From positions 62,001 through 126,000 of the forward strand of contig NZ_JACHGF010000006.1 of NCBI RefSeq assembly GCF_014202275.1: a stretch of 64,000 nucleotides of DNA, written 5' to 3'. The stretch comes from Rhabdobacter roseus. GTDB lineage: Bacteria; Bacteroidota; Bacteroidia; Cytophagales; Spirosomataceae. Below the pieces are notes generated by a model. That model ran no database searches, had not been told where the DNA came from, and worked only from the letters and a program-made list of their open reading frames with translations. Below, in pieces: positions 9,669 to 18,189 of the stretch. The first letter of the stretch is position 1, and every line of letters starts with the position of its first letter. A program made the position numbers and the translations under genes.

Positions 9669-12050
9669 ATGATCCGTAACTACCTCAAAATCGCTTTTCG
9701 GAACCTGTGGAAACACAAGGTGTTTTCCTTCATCAACATCATGGGGCTCACCGTCGGGATGTCGGCTTGTTTCCTGATATTCCTGTACGTTCAGCTTGAG
9801 CTGAGCTACGATGCCTTTCACAGCAAGGCCGACCGCATCTACCGGCTGGTGACGGACATCAAAACGCCCTCCGAAACCATCAATACGTCCGTTACTTCCT
9901 GGGCTTTTGCCCCCAGTATCCAGAACGACCTACCCGAGGTGGAAGCCTTCACCCGCCTGAGCGGGGGTAGTTTTCTGGTGCGCCGGGGCGACGTGAAGTT
10001 TCAGGAAGAAAAAACGATCTTCGCGGATTCGTCGTTCTTTCAGGTTTTTGATTTTGAATTAATAAAAGGCGACCCTAAAACGGCCCTGAAAGACCAGCTT
10101 AGCCTGGTGTTTACCGAAAAAGCGGCCAAGAAGTACTTCGGCGATGAAGATCCGCTGGGGCAAACGCTGCTCTTTTCCGGCGACGGCCTGGCGGCCACGG
10201 TGACGGGCGTAATCAAGGACATACCCGAAAACTCTCAGATCAAAGGCGACCTGTTTGTGTCAATGGTGACGTTTACGGAGCGGTTTAACAAGGGCATCGA
10301 CGACCAATGGGGCAACTTTGGAGCCAGTACCTACCTGCTCCTGAAACCGAATGTGACCGGTGCGGCTTTGGAGAAAAAATTTCCGGCTTTTCTGCGTACC
10401 CGTGCGGGCGAGCTCATGGACAAAAACCAGATGCACTATACGCTCTTTTTGGAGCCACTTAAAGACGTGTACCTGCACTCCACGCGGGGCGGCGGCGAAA
10501 CGGGTAGTGTCAGCAACGTGTACATTTTCTCGATTGTGGCCATTTTTATCCTCCTCATTGCCTGTATCAATTTTGTCAATCTCACCACGGCCCGCTCCGC
10601 CGAACGCGCCAAAGAGGTAGGCATACGTAAGGTCGTAGGCGCTCCCCGGCTGCTGCTGGCCCGGCAGTTTATGGCTGAGTCAGTCTTGCTGTGTATGATC
10701 GCGTTCGTGCTGTCCATTTTCTTGTCGGCGCTGCTGATTCCGCTGTTTAACAATTTGGCGGGCAAAACCATCAGTACGGGAATATTCAGCAGTGGGGGGT
10801 ACCTGCTCGCGATGTTCGCGTCGGCGATCGGCATTGGGCTGCTGGCGGGAATCTACCCGGCTTTGGTACTTTCTTCCTTTGAGCCGGTAATTGTTTTGAA
10901 GGGGCGTTTTGCGTCGAGTGTAAAGGGGATTTTGCTCCGGAAAGGCCTGGTCGCGTCGCAGTTTGCCATTTCCATTGCTCTGATCATCGCCACCATTATT
11001 GTGTATACTCAGATGAACTTCATGCGCGACCGGGACCTGGGTTTCAGCAAAGACCAGATGATGATCATCGACTCGGAAGGGGATCCCAAGCGGGATGCTT
11101 TCAAGGAGTCGTTGACACGTTTGTCCGGCGTCCAATCCACGGCCGCGTCGTCCAGCGTACCGGGCAGTGGCAATCCGGGGGCTTACTCCGAAATTGAAAA
11201 TAAAAGCGGTGATCTACAGATTGCCAACCTGGACCTGTACTTTGTCGACTTTGACTACATCCCGCAGTTTAAGCTGGAAATGGTAGCGGGGCGCGCCTTT
11301 TCGCGCGACTTCGGCACGGATACCACCGAGGCCATGGTCATGAACGAAGCGGCGGTGAAGCTATTCGGGTACAGCTCGCCCGAGGAAGCCGTGGGGCGGC
11401 GTTTCCGGCAGTGGGGACGCGAAGGTAAAATCATCGGCGTCGTGAAAGACTTCCACTTCCGGTCGTTGCAGGAAACCATCAAACCCCTCACCATGCGGAT
11501 CGAGCCCGGAGGGTGCGATCTTATTTCGGTAAAAGTAGCGGGCAGCAACCTGAAAGAGACCATCGCGGGCATCGAGAACAACTGGAAAACCATCATGCCC
11601 AACCGTCCGTTCAGCTACTACTTCATGGATGAGTTCTTCGACCGGCAGTACCGCAGCGAGGAGCGCTTCGAAAAGCTATTCTTTAATTTTGCCATCCTGG
11701 CCATCTTTATTTCCTGCCTGGGTTTGTTGGGGCTGGCTTCGTACAGTACCCTGCAGCGCACCAAGGAGATTGGCGTGCGGAAGGTACTTGGAGCGGACGT
11801 GACGAGCATCGTGACGCTGCTCTCCAAGGACTTCCTGAAGCTGGTACTTGTCGCGTTTTTGGTCGCCTCGCCCATCGCTTACTATTTTATGTACCAATGG
11901 CTGCAAAACTTTGCCTACCGAACTGACATCCACTGGTGGGTATTTGTGGTGGCGGCCGTCGTGGCCGTAACGATTGCCTTTGCCACGGTGAGTTTTCAAA
12001 GCATCCGCGCCGCCCTCATGAACCCCGTGAAGAGTCTGCGGAGCGAGTAG
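9669..12050 (+). CDS. FtsX/MacB-type ABC permease E
   Basis: A 793-residue permease, start MIRNYLKIAFRNLWKHKVFS. The first periplasmic domain carries FADSSFFQVFDFELIKGDP, a pattern shared by most array members. FtsX domain 1 has TARSAERAKEVGIRKVVGA near residue 304-322. The second periplasmic domain has VAGRAFSRDF, VMNEAAVKLFG and VVKDFHFRSL. FtsX domain 2 has LQRTKEIGVRKVLGAD near 694, and the last TM segments (YYFMYQWLQNFAYRTD) match permease I almost word for word, suggesting shared ancestry or exchange of that module. It ends ALMNPVKSLRSE. Confidence 0.93.
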   Translation: MIRNYLKIAFRNLWKHKVFSFINIMGLTVGMSACFLIFLYVQLELSYDAFHSKADRIYRLVTDIKTPSETINTSVTSWAFAPSIQNDLPEVEAFTRLSGGSFLVRRGDVKFQEEKTIFADSSFFQVFDFELIKGDPKTALKDQLSLVFTEKAAKKYFGDEDPLGQTLLFSGDGLAATVTGVIKDIPENSQIKGDLFVSMVTFTERFNKGIDDQWGNFGASTYLLLKPNVTGAALEKKFPAFLRTRAGELMDKNQMHYTLFLEPLKDVYLHSTRGGGETGSVSNVYIFSIVAIFILLIACINFVNLTTARSAERAKEVGIRKVVGAPRLLLARQFMAESVLLCMIAFVLSIFLSALLIPLFNNLAGKTISTGIFSSGGYLLAMFASAIGIGLLAGIYPALVLSSFEPVIVLKGRFASSVKGILLRKGLVASQFAISIALIIATIIVYTQMNFMRDRDLGFSKDQMMIIDSEGDPKRDAFKESLTRLSGVQSTAASSSVPGSGNPGAYSEIENKSGDLQIANLDLYFVDFDYIPQFKLEMVAGRAFSRDFGTDTTEAMVMNEAAVKLFGYSSPEEAVGRRFRQWGREGKIIGVVKDFHFRSLQETIKPLTMRIEPGGCDLISVKVAGSNLKETIAGIENNWKTIMPNRPFSYYFMDEFFDRQYRSEERFEKLFFNFAILAIFISCLGLLGLASYSTLQRTKEIGVRKVLGADVTSIVTLLSKDFLKLVLVAFLVASPIAYYFMYQWLQNFAYRTDIHWWVFVVAAVVAVTIAFATVSFQSIRAALMNPVKSLRSE

Positions 12051-12084
12051 CTTTTGGCATGGGACGGTCCGCCGCGCGGCAGAG

Positions 12085-12149
12085 GGCGCAGGGTACTTTT
12101 TCTGTAAAGTACCCTGCGCCAAGGCTCCCTTTCTCCGCGGGAGAAAGGG
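12085..12149. repeat. Composite palindromic spacer repeat
   Basis: The strongest copy of the two-hairpin element. At 12085-12120 the 15-bp arms GGCGCAGGGTACTTT and complement surround a 6-nt loop. At 12127-12149 the arms are CCCTTTCTCC/GGAGAAAGGG with a GCG loop. A GGGGGATAG tail and a CCATGGAATTGAGGC segment follow. It lies between permeases E and F. Confidence 0.82.
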
Positions 12150-12274
12150 CGGGGGGATAGCCGCCATGGAATTGAGGCTATCCCATTGAGGCCAAAAAAT
12201 GCCCCATGCCCCAAACCCTCTGCCCCTAGCTACGAAGTACCTATTTGCAATATGTACCAAAAACAAAACCAGCT

Positions 12275-14728
12275 ATGATTCGTAACTACCTCAAAATCGC
12301 CGTTCGGAACCTTTGGAAAAACAAAGTTTTTTCGGGGGTCAATCTCCTGGGGCTGGTAGCGGGCCTGACGGCCTGTCTGCTGATCTTGCAGTACGTTAGT
12401 TTCGAGCTAAGTTTTGATCGGTTTCAACGGGATGCTGATCGTATCTACCGCGTCACCAACGACCGTTTTCAGCAGGGGAAGCTTATTCAGCATGGCACCA
12501 TCACCTACCCCACCGTGGGCAAAACGATGGCCAACGATTATCAGGAAATCGACGCCTATACAACCTTGGCCAATGGCGGTAGTATCAAGATTCGGCACGA
12601 GAAGCAGGTATTTCAGGAAGACCAGCTTTTCTACGTTGATGAGCATTTCCTGGCGTTTTTTACCTTCCCGCTCCTGGCCGGGAATCCTCGTACGGCCCTG
12701 AATGCACCACGGAGCCTAGTGCTGACGGAAAGCAACGCGCAACGGATTTTTGGCGTTAAACCCACCGACTACGCTACGCTCATCGGCCGCTCCTTGCTCA
12801 TTGACCTGGACAACGAGCCTTACCAGATCACGGGCATTCTGGAAGACGTTCCGGCTACGTCGCACCTGCAATTTGGGGCGTTGGTTTCGTACGAGACGCT
12901 GGTAGGTACCTGGGGCGAGTGGGTCAAAAACAGCTGGGAGTCGTCTGACATGTGGCACTACCTGAAGCTAAAACCAGGGGTGGATGCTTTAGCCCTGGAG
13001 CGTAAGTTTCCCGCTTTTAGCGAGCGCTACTTCCAAGGTGATAAAGTGTCCGGAAGCGTGGAGAAATTCTACCTCCAGCCGCTTACCGAAGCCCACCTCT
13101 ACTCCGACTATGAGTACGAAATCGGGGTAGTTAACAACGGCAAGGCCGTCTGGACGATGCTCATCATTGCGGCTTTCATCCTGCTCATTGCCTGGATCAA
13201 CTACATCAACCTGGCCACGGCGCGGTCGCTGGAGCGGGCCAAGGAGGTGGGCGTACGAAAAGTAGCCGGTGCTACCATGCAGCAGCTGATGAGTCAGTTT
13301 TTGTCTGAATCAGTCCTGCTCAATCTCCTGGCGCTGGGGATAGCCCTGGGGCTGGCGGTGACGTTAGAACCCGTACTGGTGGCCCTCATCGAAAAGCCCC
13401 TCTCGCTTGCTCTGCTCACCGGCGCGGGCTACGGCGGAAGCCTGATGGCGCTGGTATTGGCGGGCGTTTTTGTGCTGGGGGTGGTTTTCTCCGGTTTTTA
13501 TCCGGCCTTTGCGCTGTCCTCCTTTCAGCCCATAAGCGTCCTGAAGGGTACTTTCAAGCGCTCGGAAAAGGGTATTTGGGTACGGAAATCGCTGGTGGTT
13601 TTTCAGTATACGGCTTCGGTGGTCCTGATTGTAGGTACTTTCATCGTGTTCCGGCAGCTGGAGTACATGCGGTCGGAGAAGCTGGGTTTCAACCTGGACC
13701 AGACCTTGGTGGTGTCGGGCCCGGCGCTCACGGAGTGGGACTCTACCTCCATCGACCGAATCAGTACCTTCAAAGGCGAGCTGACCCAATACCCGGCCAT
13801 TAAGGCCGCTTCGGCCTCAATCAATTTACTAGGCAACCGGCTGCCGCGTACCTTCAACGTAAAGCGCGTGGGTGCTAACGACGAAAAAGGCTTGACTCTC
13901 AGCCGCATGGTAATTGACCTCGACTTTTTTGATACCTACCAGATCGACCTACTGGCCGGTCGGAATTTCCTCTCCACCGACTCGGACCCCGACGGGCGTA
14001 AAATAAAAAATATCATCATCAACGCCTCAGCAGCCGCGTTACTGGGCTTTGAGGAGCCGGGGGCGGCGGTCGGGCAGAAGATCTCGTTCATGGGCCGGGA
14101 GTGGGACGTCGTGGGGGTAGTTCGGGACTTTCACCAGCAGTCGCTGCGGCATCCCATCGAGCCTATTTTGTTTGCTCCCTTCTACTCCAACGGCGGGTAC
14201 TATTCCCTAAAAATAGCCACCACCGACCTAAACCGTACCCTGGAGCTGGTGAAGCAAAAGTACCAGCAGTTCTTCCCCGGCAACAACTTCTCGTACTTTT
14301 TTATGGATGAGCAGTTTAACCGCCAATACAAAGACGACCAGCTTTTTGGCAAAATCACCACCGCCTTTTCGCTACTGGCCGTCTTGATTGCCTCGCTGGG
14401 GCTGTTTGGGTTGTCGTCCTACACCATTACGCAACGCACCAAGGAGATCGGCGTTCGCAAGGTACTTGGGGCCAGCGTGGGCAGCATCGTGGCCCTACTC
14501 TCGCGCGATTTCCTTAAGCTGGTATTGGTGGCCATTCTGCTGGCCACTCCGCTGGCCTGGTACGCCACCAAGCGCTGGCTGGACGAGTTCGCCTACAAGA
14601 TTGACCTGTCGTGGTGGATTTTCGCGCTGGCAGGTACCTTGGCCATAGCCATAGCCCTACTCACCGTGAGTTTTCAAAGCATCCGCGCCGCCCTCATGAA
14701 CCCGGTGAAAAGCCTGCGAAGCGAATAG
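12275..14728 (+). CDS. FtsX/MacB-type ABC permease F
   Basis: An 817-residue permease. The frame extends upstream to 12245, but the ATG at 12275 begins MIRNYLKIAVRNLWKNKVFS, which aligns with all paralogues, so it is taken as the start. FtsX domain 1 reads WINYINLATARSLERAKEVG then VRKVAGAT near residue 310-335. The second periplasmic domain has LAGRNFLSTD, IIINASAAALLGF (Asn-Ala in place of Asn-Glu) and VVRDFHQQSL. FtsX domain 2 has TQRTKEIGVRKVLGAS near 717, followed by SLRSE at the C-terminus. It is the last permease before a 208-bp spacer and an unrelated ATPase gene, so it probably closes the first unit. Confidence 0.93.
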   Translation: MIRNYLKIAVRNLWKNKVFSGVNLLGLVAGLTACLLILQYVSFELSFDRFQRDADRIYRVTNDRFQQGKLIQHGTITYPTVGKTMANDYQEIDAYTTLANGGSIKIRHEKQVFQEDQLFYVDEHFLAFFTFPLLAGNPRTALNAPRSLVLTESNAQRIFGVKPTDYATLIGRSLLIDLDNEPYQITGILEDVPATSHLQFGALVSYETLVGTWGEWVKNSWESSDMWHYLKLKPGVDALALERKFPAFSERYFQGDKVSGSVEKFYLQPLTEAHLYSDYEYEIGVVNNGKAVWTMLIIAAFILLIAWINYINLATARSLERAKEVGVRKVAGATMQQLMSQFLSESVLLNLLALGIALGLAVTLEPVLVALIEKPLSLALLTGAGYGGSLMALVLAGVFVLGVVFSGFYPAFALSSFQPISVLKGTFKRSEKGIWVRKSLVVFQYTASVVLIVGTFIVFRQLEYMRSEKLGFNLDQTLVVSGPALTEWDSTSIDRISTFKGELTQYPAIKAASASINLLGNRLPRTFNVKRVGANDEKGLTLSRMVIDLDFFDTYQIDLLAGRNFLSTDSDPDGRKIKNIIINASAAALLGFEEPGAAVGQKISFMGREWDVVGVVRDFHQQSLRHPIEPILFAPFYSNGGYYSLKIATTDLNRTLELVKQKYQQFFPGNNFSYFFMDEQFNRQYKDDQLFGKITTAFSLLAVLIASLGLFGLSSYTITQRTKEIGVRKVLGASVGSIVALLSRDFLKLVLVAILLATPLAWYATKRWLDEFAYKIDLSWWIFALAGTLAIAIALLTVSFQSIRAALMNPVKSLRSE

Positions 14729-14842
14729 CTTTTGGCATGGGGCAGAGGGTAGTTTAGAGTTAAAAATTAAAAGTACCCCGCAATGGAATTGGGGCTTTTA
14801 AGTAAAGTACCTTAGCCTTAGAAATACCTCGGTTAAAGCAAA

Positions 14843-14936
14843 TTCCTTCGAAAAAGTGTTGTGGGTTACATTATTTCCTTTGAATAAGTGTAAGTTTACG
14901 CAAAAATTCCTTTGAATTTGTGTAAAGGCCTATAAA
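14843..14936 (+). promoter_or_regulatory. Three 32-bp-period direct repeats upstream of AAA_14 gene
   Basis: Three copies of TTCCTTYGAAWWWGTGT start at 14843, 14875 and 14907, exactly 32 bp apart (about three helical turns), and the third ends just before the GTG start at 14937. Copies two and three share TTCCTTTGAAT and GTGTAA; copy one is more diverged. Copy two also contains GTAAGTTTAC, a small inverted repeat. Even helical phasing suggests a protein binding the same DNA face three times, so an operator array is the likeliest reading. Confidence 0.6.
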
Positions 14937-16244
14937 GTGAAAAGAACGAAACTGGCAGAATTGATCAAATGGAAGCATTCTGAAAGCCGAAAACCACTTC
15001 TCATCCGAGGAGCCAGGCAAGTAGGAAAGACCTGGCTGATGAAAGCGTTTGGTCAGGCGGAATATGAACAGGTAGCTTACGTGAATTTTGAGAGCTCTAG
15101 AACGCTTAAGAATATTTTCACCCATGACTTTGATATTCAACGTATCATCATGGCATTGCAGATCGAAACGGGCGTGTCTATTGACGCCTCAAACACCCTA
15201 CTAATTTTTGACGAGATTCAAGAAGCCGAAGGAGCGCTTACATCGTTGAAGTACTTTCAGGAGAATGCGCCGGAATACCACATTATTTCGGCGGGCTCTT
15301 TACTGGGCGTTGCTCTAAACCAACAAACGTCCTTTCCGGTTGGGAAGGTAGCGTTTCTGGATCTTCATCCTTTGAGTTTCGCGGAATTTTTAGAAGCCTT
15401 GGGCGAGACGCCCTTGCTGACTCTTTTGAACACTAAAGACTGGGAGCTCATTAAAACGTTTCGGTCTAAGTACATCCACCTGCTGCGGCAGTACTACTAC
15501 ACGGGTGGAATGCCCGAAGTAGTAGTATCTTTTTCCCGTAATACCGATTTTAACGAAGCAAGGATAATCCAAAAGCGAATATTGGAGGCCTACGAGCAAG
15601 ATTTTTCCAAACATGCTCCTAACGAAATCGTACCTAGAATCCGGATGCTGTGGAACTCGATCCCGGCACAATTGGCCAAGGAAAACAAAAAATTTATTTA
15701 CGGAATAATCCGGCAAGGAGCCAGAGCCAAAGAGTACGAGTTAGCGATGTCGTGGCTTATTGATTGCGGCCTGATTCATAAAGTAAACCGCGTAACCAAG
15801 CCAGCCATGCCCCTCAAAGCATATGAGGATTTTGGAGCCTTTAAATTATTCATGGTAGATGTAGGGTTGCTCGGGGCTATGGTAGATATGGACGTAAAAA
15901 CGCTGCTGGAAGGAAACCGGATATTTGAAGAATTCAAAGGGGCGTTAACCGAACAGTTTGTGTTGCAGCAGTTAATGCTTGAGGATGGCATAGCGACCTA
16001 CTATTGGTCTGCCGAGAATGCCACCGCTGAAATAGACTTTCTGGTACAGTACGCCGGCCAGATTATCCCCATAGAAGTGAAGGCAGAAGAAAACCTTATG
16101 GCAAAAAGCTTGCGCGTATTTTGTCAAAAGTACCAGCCTGAGACGGCCATAAGAACTTCTATGGCTGATTTCCGGAAGGAAGAGTGGCTGACCAATCTAC
16201 CCCTGTACGCTATCCAGCAATTGCCAGCTTTACTTTCTTCGTAA
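14937..16244 (+). CDS. AAA_14 / DUF4143 ATP-binding protein
   Basis: A 435-residue protein of the AAA_14-DUF4143 family, whose cellular role is not established. Walker A is GARQVGKT at residues 25-32, and the Walker B-like LLIFDE is at 88-93. The middle part (about 200-340) is the DUF4143 helical region. The C-terminus has E365-I-D367 and E380-V-K382, a spacing like the E/D...ExK core of PD-(D/E)XK nucleases, though catalysis is not shown by this. The start is GTG (GTGAAAAGAACG), with no in-frame ATG close by and the third direct repeat abutting it. GC and codon use are lower than in the flanking permeases, so it may have been acquired separately. Confidence 0.88.
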   Translation: MKRTKLAELIKWKHSESRKPLLIRGARQVGKTWLMKAFGQAEYEQVAYVNFESSRTLKNIFTHDFDIQRIIMALQIETGVSIDASNTLLIFDEIQEAEGALTSLKYFQENAPEYHIISAGSLLGVALNQQTSFPVGKVAFLDLHPLSFAEFLEALGETPLLTLLNTKDWELIKTFRSKYIHLLRQYYYTGGMPEVVVSFSRNTDFNEARIIQKRILEAYEQDFSKHAPNEIVPRIRMLWNSIPAQLAKENKKFIYGIIRQGARAKEYELAMSWLIDCGLIHKVNRVTKPAMPLKAYEDFGAFKLFMVDVGLLGAMVDMDVKTLLEGNRIFEEFKGALTEQFVLQQLMLEDGIATYYWSAENATAEIDFLVQYAGQIIPIEVKAEENLMAKSLRVFCQKYQPETAIRTSMADFRKEEWLTNLPLYAIQQLPALLSS

Positions 16245-16407
16245 ACTTATCTACGCAAGGAGACGCCCCTACGAAAGCTCCCTTTCTCCGGTGTCACGGC
16301 GGTAGTACCCAGCGAAGTGCGTCAGTGCGTATACGCTATCATGCCCAAAGGCGGAGCCATCGGTGAAAAGGAGAGGGTTCTGGCGTTTGAACACATTTGA
16401 ACAGGAT

Positions 16408-16435
16408 TTGAACCAGTAATGAACGGGTACTTTTG
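16408..16435 (+). promoter_or_regulatory. Candidate TTG-N17-TACTTTTG promoter
   Basis: TTG at 16408-16410 and TACTTTTG at 16428-16435 match the Bacteroidota housekeeping pattern TTG-N17-23-TAnnTTTG at its short limit. The exported-protein start at 16530 would follow after a leader of roughly 90 nt. The surrounding 285-bp gap also holds a half copy of the spacer palindrome (CTCCCTTTCTCCGG near 16280). Confidence 0.5.
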
Positions 16436-16529
16436 CCCTGCCTCCACAACTTTGCCCAAAGCCTTGCTAGTACTTCTAGCCGGTAGTGGCAGGCGGGTAA
16501 ACATGATAACCAATTACTACTAAACAGTC

Positions 16530-17936
16530 ATGAAAAGAAATCCTTTGTTCTTAGTCTTCTGCCTGCTTTCCTGCCTGGCCTTTGCCCAAAAAAGCAAGCC
16601 GAATGAAGTACCCTTAACCGCCGAAAAATGGGAGTTCAAACCCGACAAAGTCTCCTTTACCCAAGAGAATGGTACCTCAGAGATGCACATCAAGCCCGAC
16701 GCCGGGAAGGTACTTGCCAGAAATTTTAACTTCAAAAGCGGTACGATCGAATTCGACGTAAAACCCAATTCACTCAGCTTTTATTTCCGCTACCAGGATG
16801 CTAAAGAGACGGAGTGCTTTTATTTACGGATGGCTCGGGCCGGCCATCCCTTGGCAGAAGACGGCGTGCAGTACGCGCCCTACATCGACGGGGTTTTGAT
16901 GTGGGATATGTACGTACAGTACCAGTCGAATGCGGCTTTTAGCAAGGATAACTGGAACCATGTGAAACTCGTGATTTCTGACTCCCAGATGCGGATGTAC
17001 GTCAATAGCCCCGATAAACCCACGCTGGAGGTAGACCATCTGGAAGGCAATCCCAGTCAAGGTACCCTTGGTTTCGAAGGCGATATGGTAGTCAGGAACC
17101 TTGTGGTGAAGTCTAACGAAACCGAAGACCTGCCCGCCCGGCCCGGTATGGACCCTACGGCCAATGATCCTCGGTACATCCGGAGCTGGGGTGTCAGTGA
17201 GCCACAGTCTATTCCGGAGAAAGTAGATTTTAGCTACGATCTTCTGCCCAGTCCGGCCACAAAATGGCGGGTACTGGAAGCCGAGCGCCGGGGGTTGGTC
17301 AACCTGATTCGGGCCTTTGGTGAGAAGAAAACCCGTAGTATCGTCTGGCTGAAGGTGAAAATCAAATCGGAAAAGGTGCAGAAGAAGACGATGGATTTCG
17401 GCTTTGTAGACGACGTTTGGGTTTTTCTGAACGGACAAATGGTGTACCTGGATAAAAACTTACAGGGAAGGCTCATGGAAAAACCGCCGGGCGGACGCTG
17501 CTCGGTAGAAAATGCGGCCATTGTACTACCCTTGAAAGAAGGCGAGAACGAATTACTGATAGGACTGGCCAACGACGCCCGCTGGGGCTGGGGCGCCATA
17601 GCGCGCCTGAATAATAGGGAAGGTATCGAAGTCAGTCCCGACCCTACCTTTGACTCCCGGTTGGTGAAGCTGAAGGAACAACAACTCGACAGCTACGCCG
17701 GTACCTACCAGCTACCGAATGGCGACCAGGTAATGGTAACGAAAGAAGGCGATGTGCTTCGGGTGGCAGGCAAGACCTTCATCAATGCGCTCCTTTACCC
17801 CAAAGCCGAAGACCATTTCTTTTTTCGGGAAATGGATTTGGACGTGACGTTTGTGAAAAACAACGCCGGTGCCGTTTCCAATTTTGTCATCTACAACAAC
17901 GGTAAAGAAATGATGGATATCAAGCGGGTTCAATGA
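16530..17936 (+). CDS. Exported protein with concanavalin-like N-domain
   Basis: 468 residues starting with a signal peptide (MKRNPLFLVFCLLSCLAFAQ, cleavage near residue 20). Residues about 30-195 (GTIEFDVKP, FYFRYQD, WNHVKLVISDSQMRMYVN, GTLGFEGDMVVRNLVV) look like a DUF1080/laminin-G-type beta-sandwich. Residues about 225-370 contain VDDVWVFLNGQMVYLDKN and EGENELLIGLANDARWGWG, like a galactose-binding-type sandwich. The last 85 residues (YAGTYQLPNGDQVMVTKEGD) resemble the beta domain that follows some penicillin-binding/beta-lactamase-like proteins (DUF3471 type). No catalytic residues are recognisable; carbohydrate or surface binding is a guess. It sits alone between the ATPase gene and the next permease unit. 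Confidence 0.85.
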   Translation: MKRNPLFLVFCLLSCLAFAQKSKPNEVPLTAEKWEFKPDKVSFTQENGTSEMHIKPDAGKVLARNFNFKSGTIEFDVKPNSLSFYFRYQDAKETECFYLRMARAGHPLAEDGVQYAPYIDGVLMWDMYVQYQSNAAFSKDNWNHVKLVISDSQMRMYVNSPDKPTLEVDHLEGNPSQGTLGFEGDMVVRNLVVKSNETEDLPARPGMDPTANDPRYIRSWGVSEPQSIPEKVDFSYDLLPSPATKWRVLEAERRGLVNLIRAFGEKKTRSIVWLKVKIKSEKVQKKTMDFGFVDDVWVFLNGQMVYLDKNLQGRLMEKPPGGRCSVENAAIVLPLKEGENELLIGLANDARWGWGAIARLNNREGIEVSPDPTFDSRLVKLKEQQLDSYAGTYQLPNGDQVMVTKEGDVLRVAGKTFINALLYPKAEDHFFFREMDLDVTFVKNNAGAVSNFVIYNNGKEMMDIKRVQ

Positions 17937-18039
17937 CCAGGAAAGGCCGTCGCTGGTTCGATAAGGGGGGACGCTAGGGCATTGATTTTTCCAAAAAGTT
18001 CGAACGGAAAAGGAAAGAGATGTTTTACCGGGCTTAGGG

Positions 18040-18076
18040 TGTCCGCAAACGGTCGTAATCTGTCCGTTTGCGGACA
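18040..18076. terminator. Strong inverted repeat, possible terminator overlapping the TGTCCG palindrome
   Basis: Arms TGTCCGCAAACGG (18040-18052) and CCGTTTGCGGACA (18064-18076) form a 13-bp perfect stem with an 11-nt loop, followed by TTTTTAG. It could terminate transcription of the exported-protein gene. Its right half is itself the palindrome TGTCCG-TTTG-CGGACA, which recurs upstream of other permeases, so a regulatory reading competes. Confidence 0.5.
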
Positions 18077-18144
18077 TTTTTAGTTTGCTGTAATATTTAA
18101 GTATTTGATATTCAATACTTAAATTGTTTGGCATAGCTTTTTCT
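18061..18144 (+). promoter_or_regulatory. Candidate enhancer palindrome plus sigma-54-like element
   Basis: The perfect palindrome TGTCCG-TTTG-CGGACA (18061-18076) is followed after 52 nt by TGGCATA-GCTT-TTTCT (18129-18144). That matches the -24/-12 consensus TGGCACR-N4-TTGCW except for the T at position 6 and the T replacing G in the -12 element. An 11-bp inverted repeat, ATTTAAGTATT/AATACTTAAAT (18095-18124), lies between them. The permease G start is 45 nt downstream of the element. Confidence 0.55.
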
Positions 18145-18189
18145 GAGCAATCGGTATACTTCACTGACGTACCTTTATGCCTACTGCCC

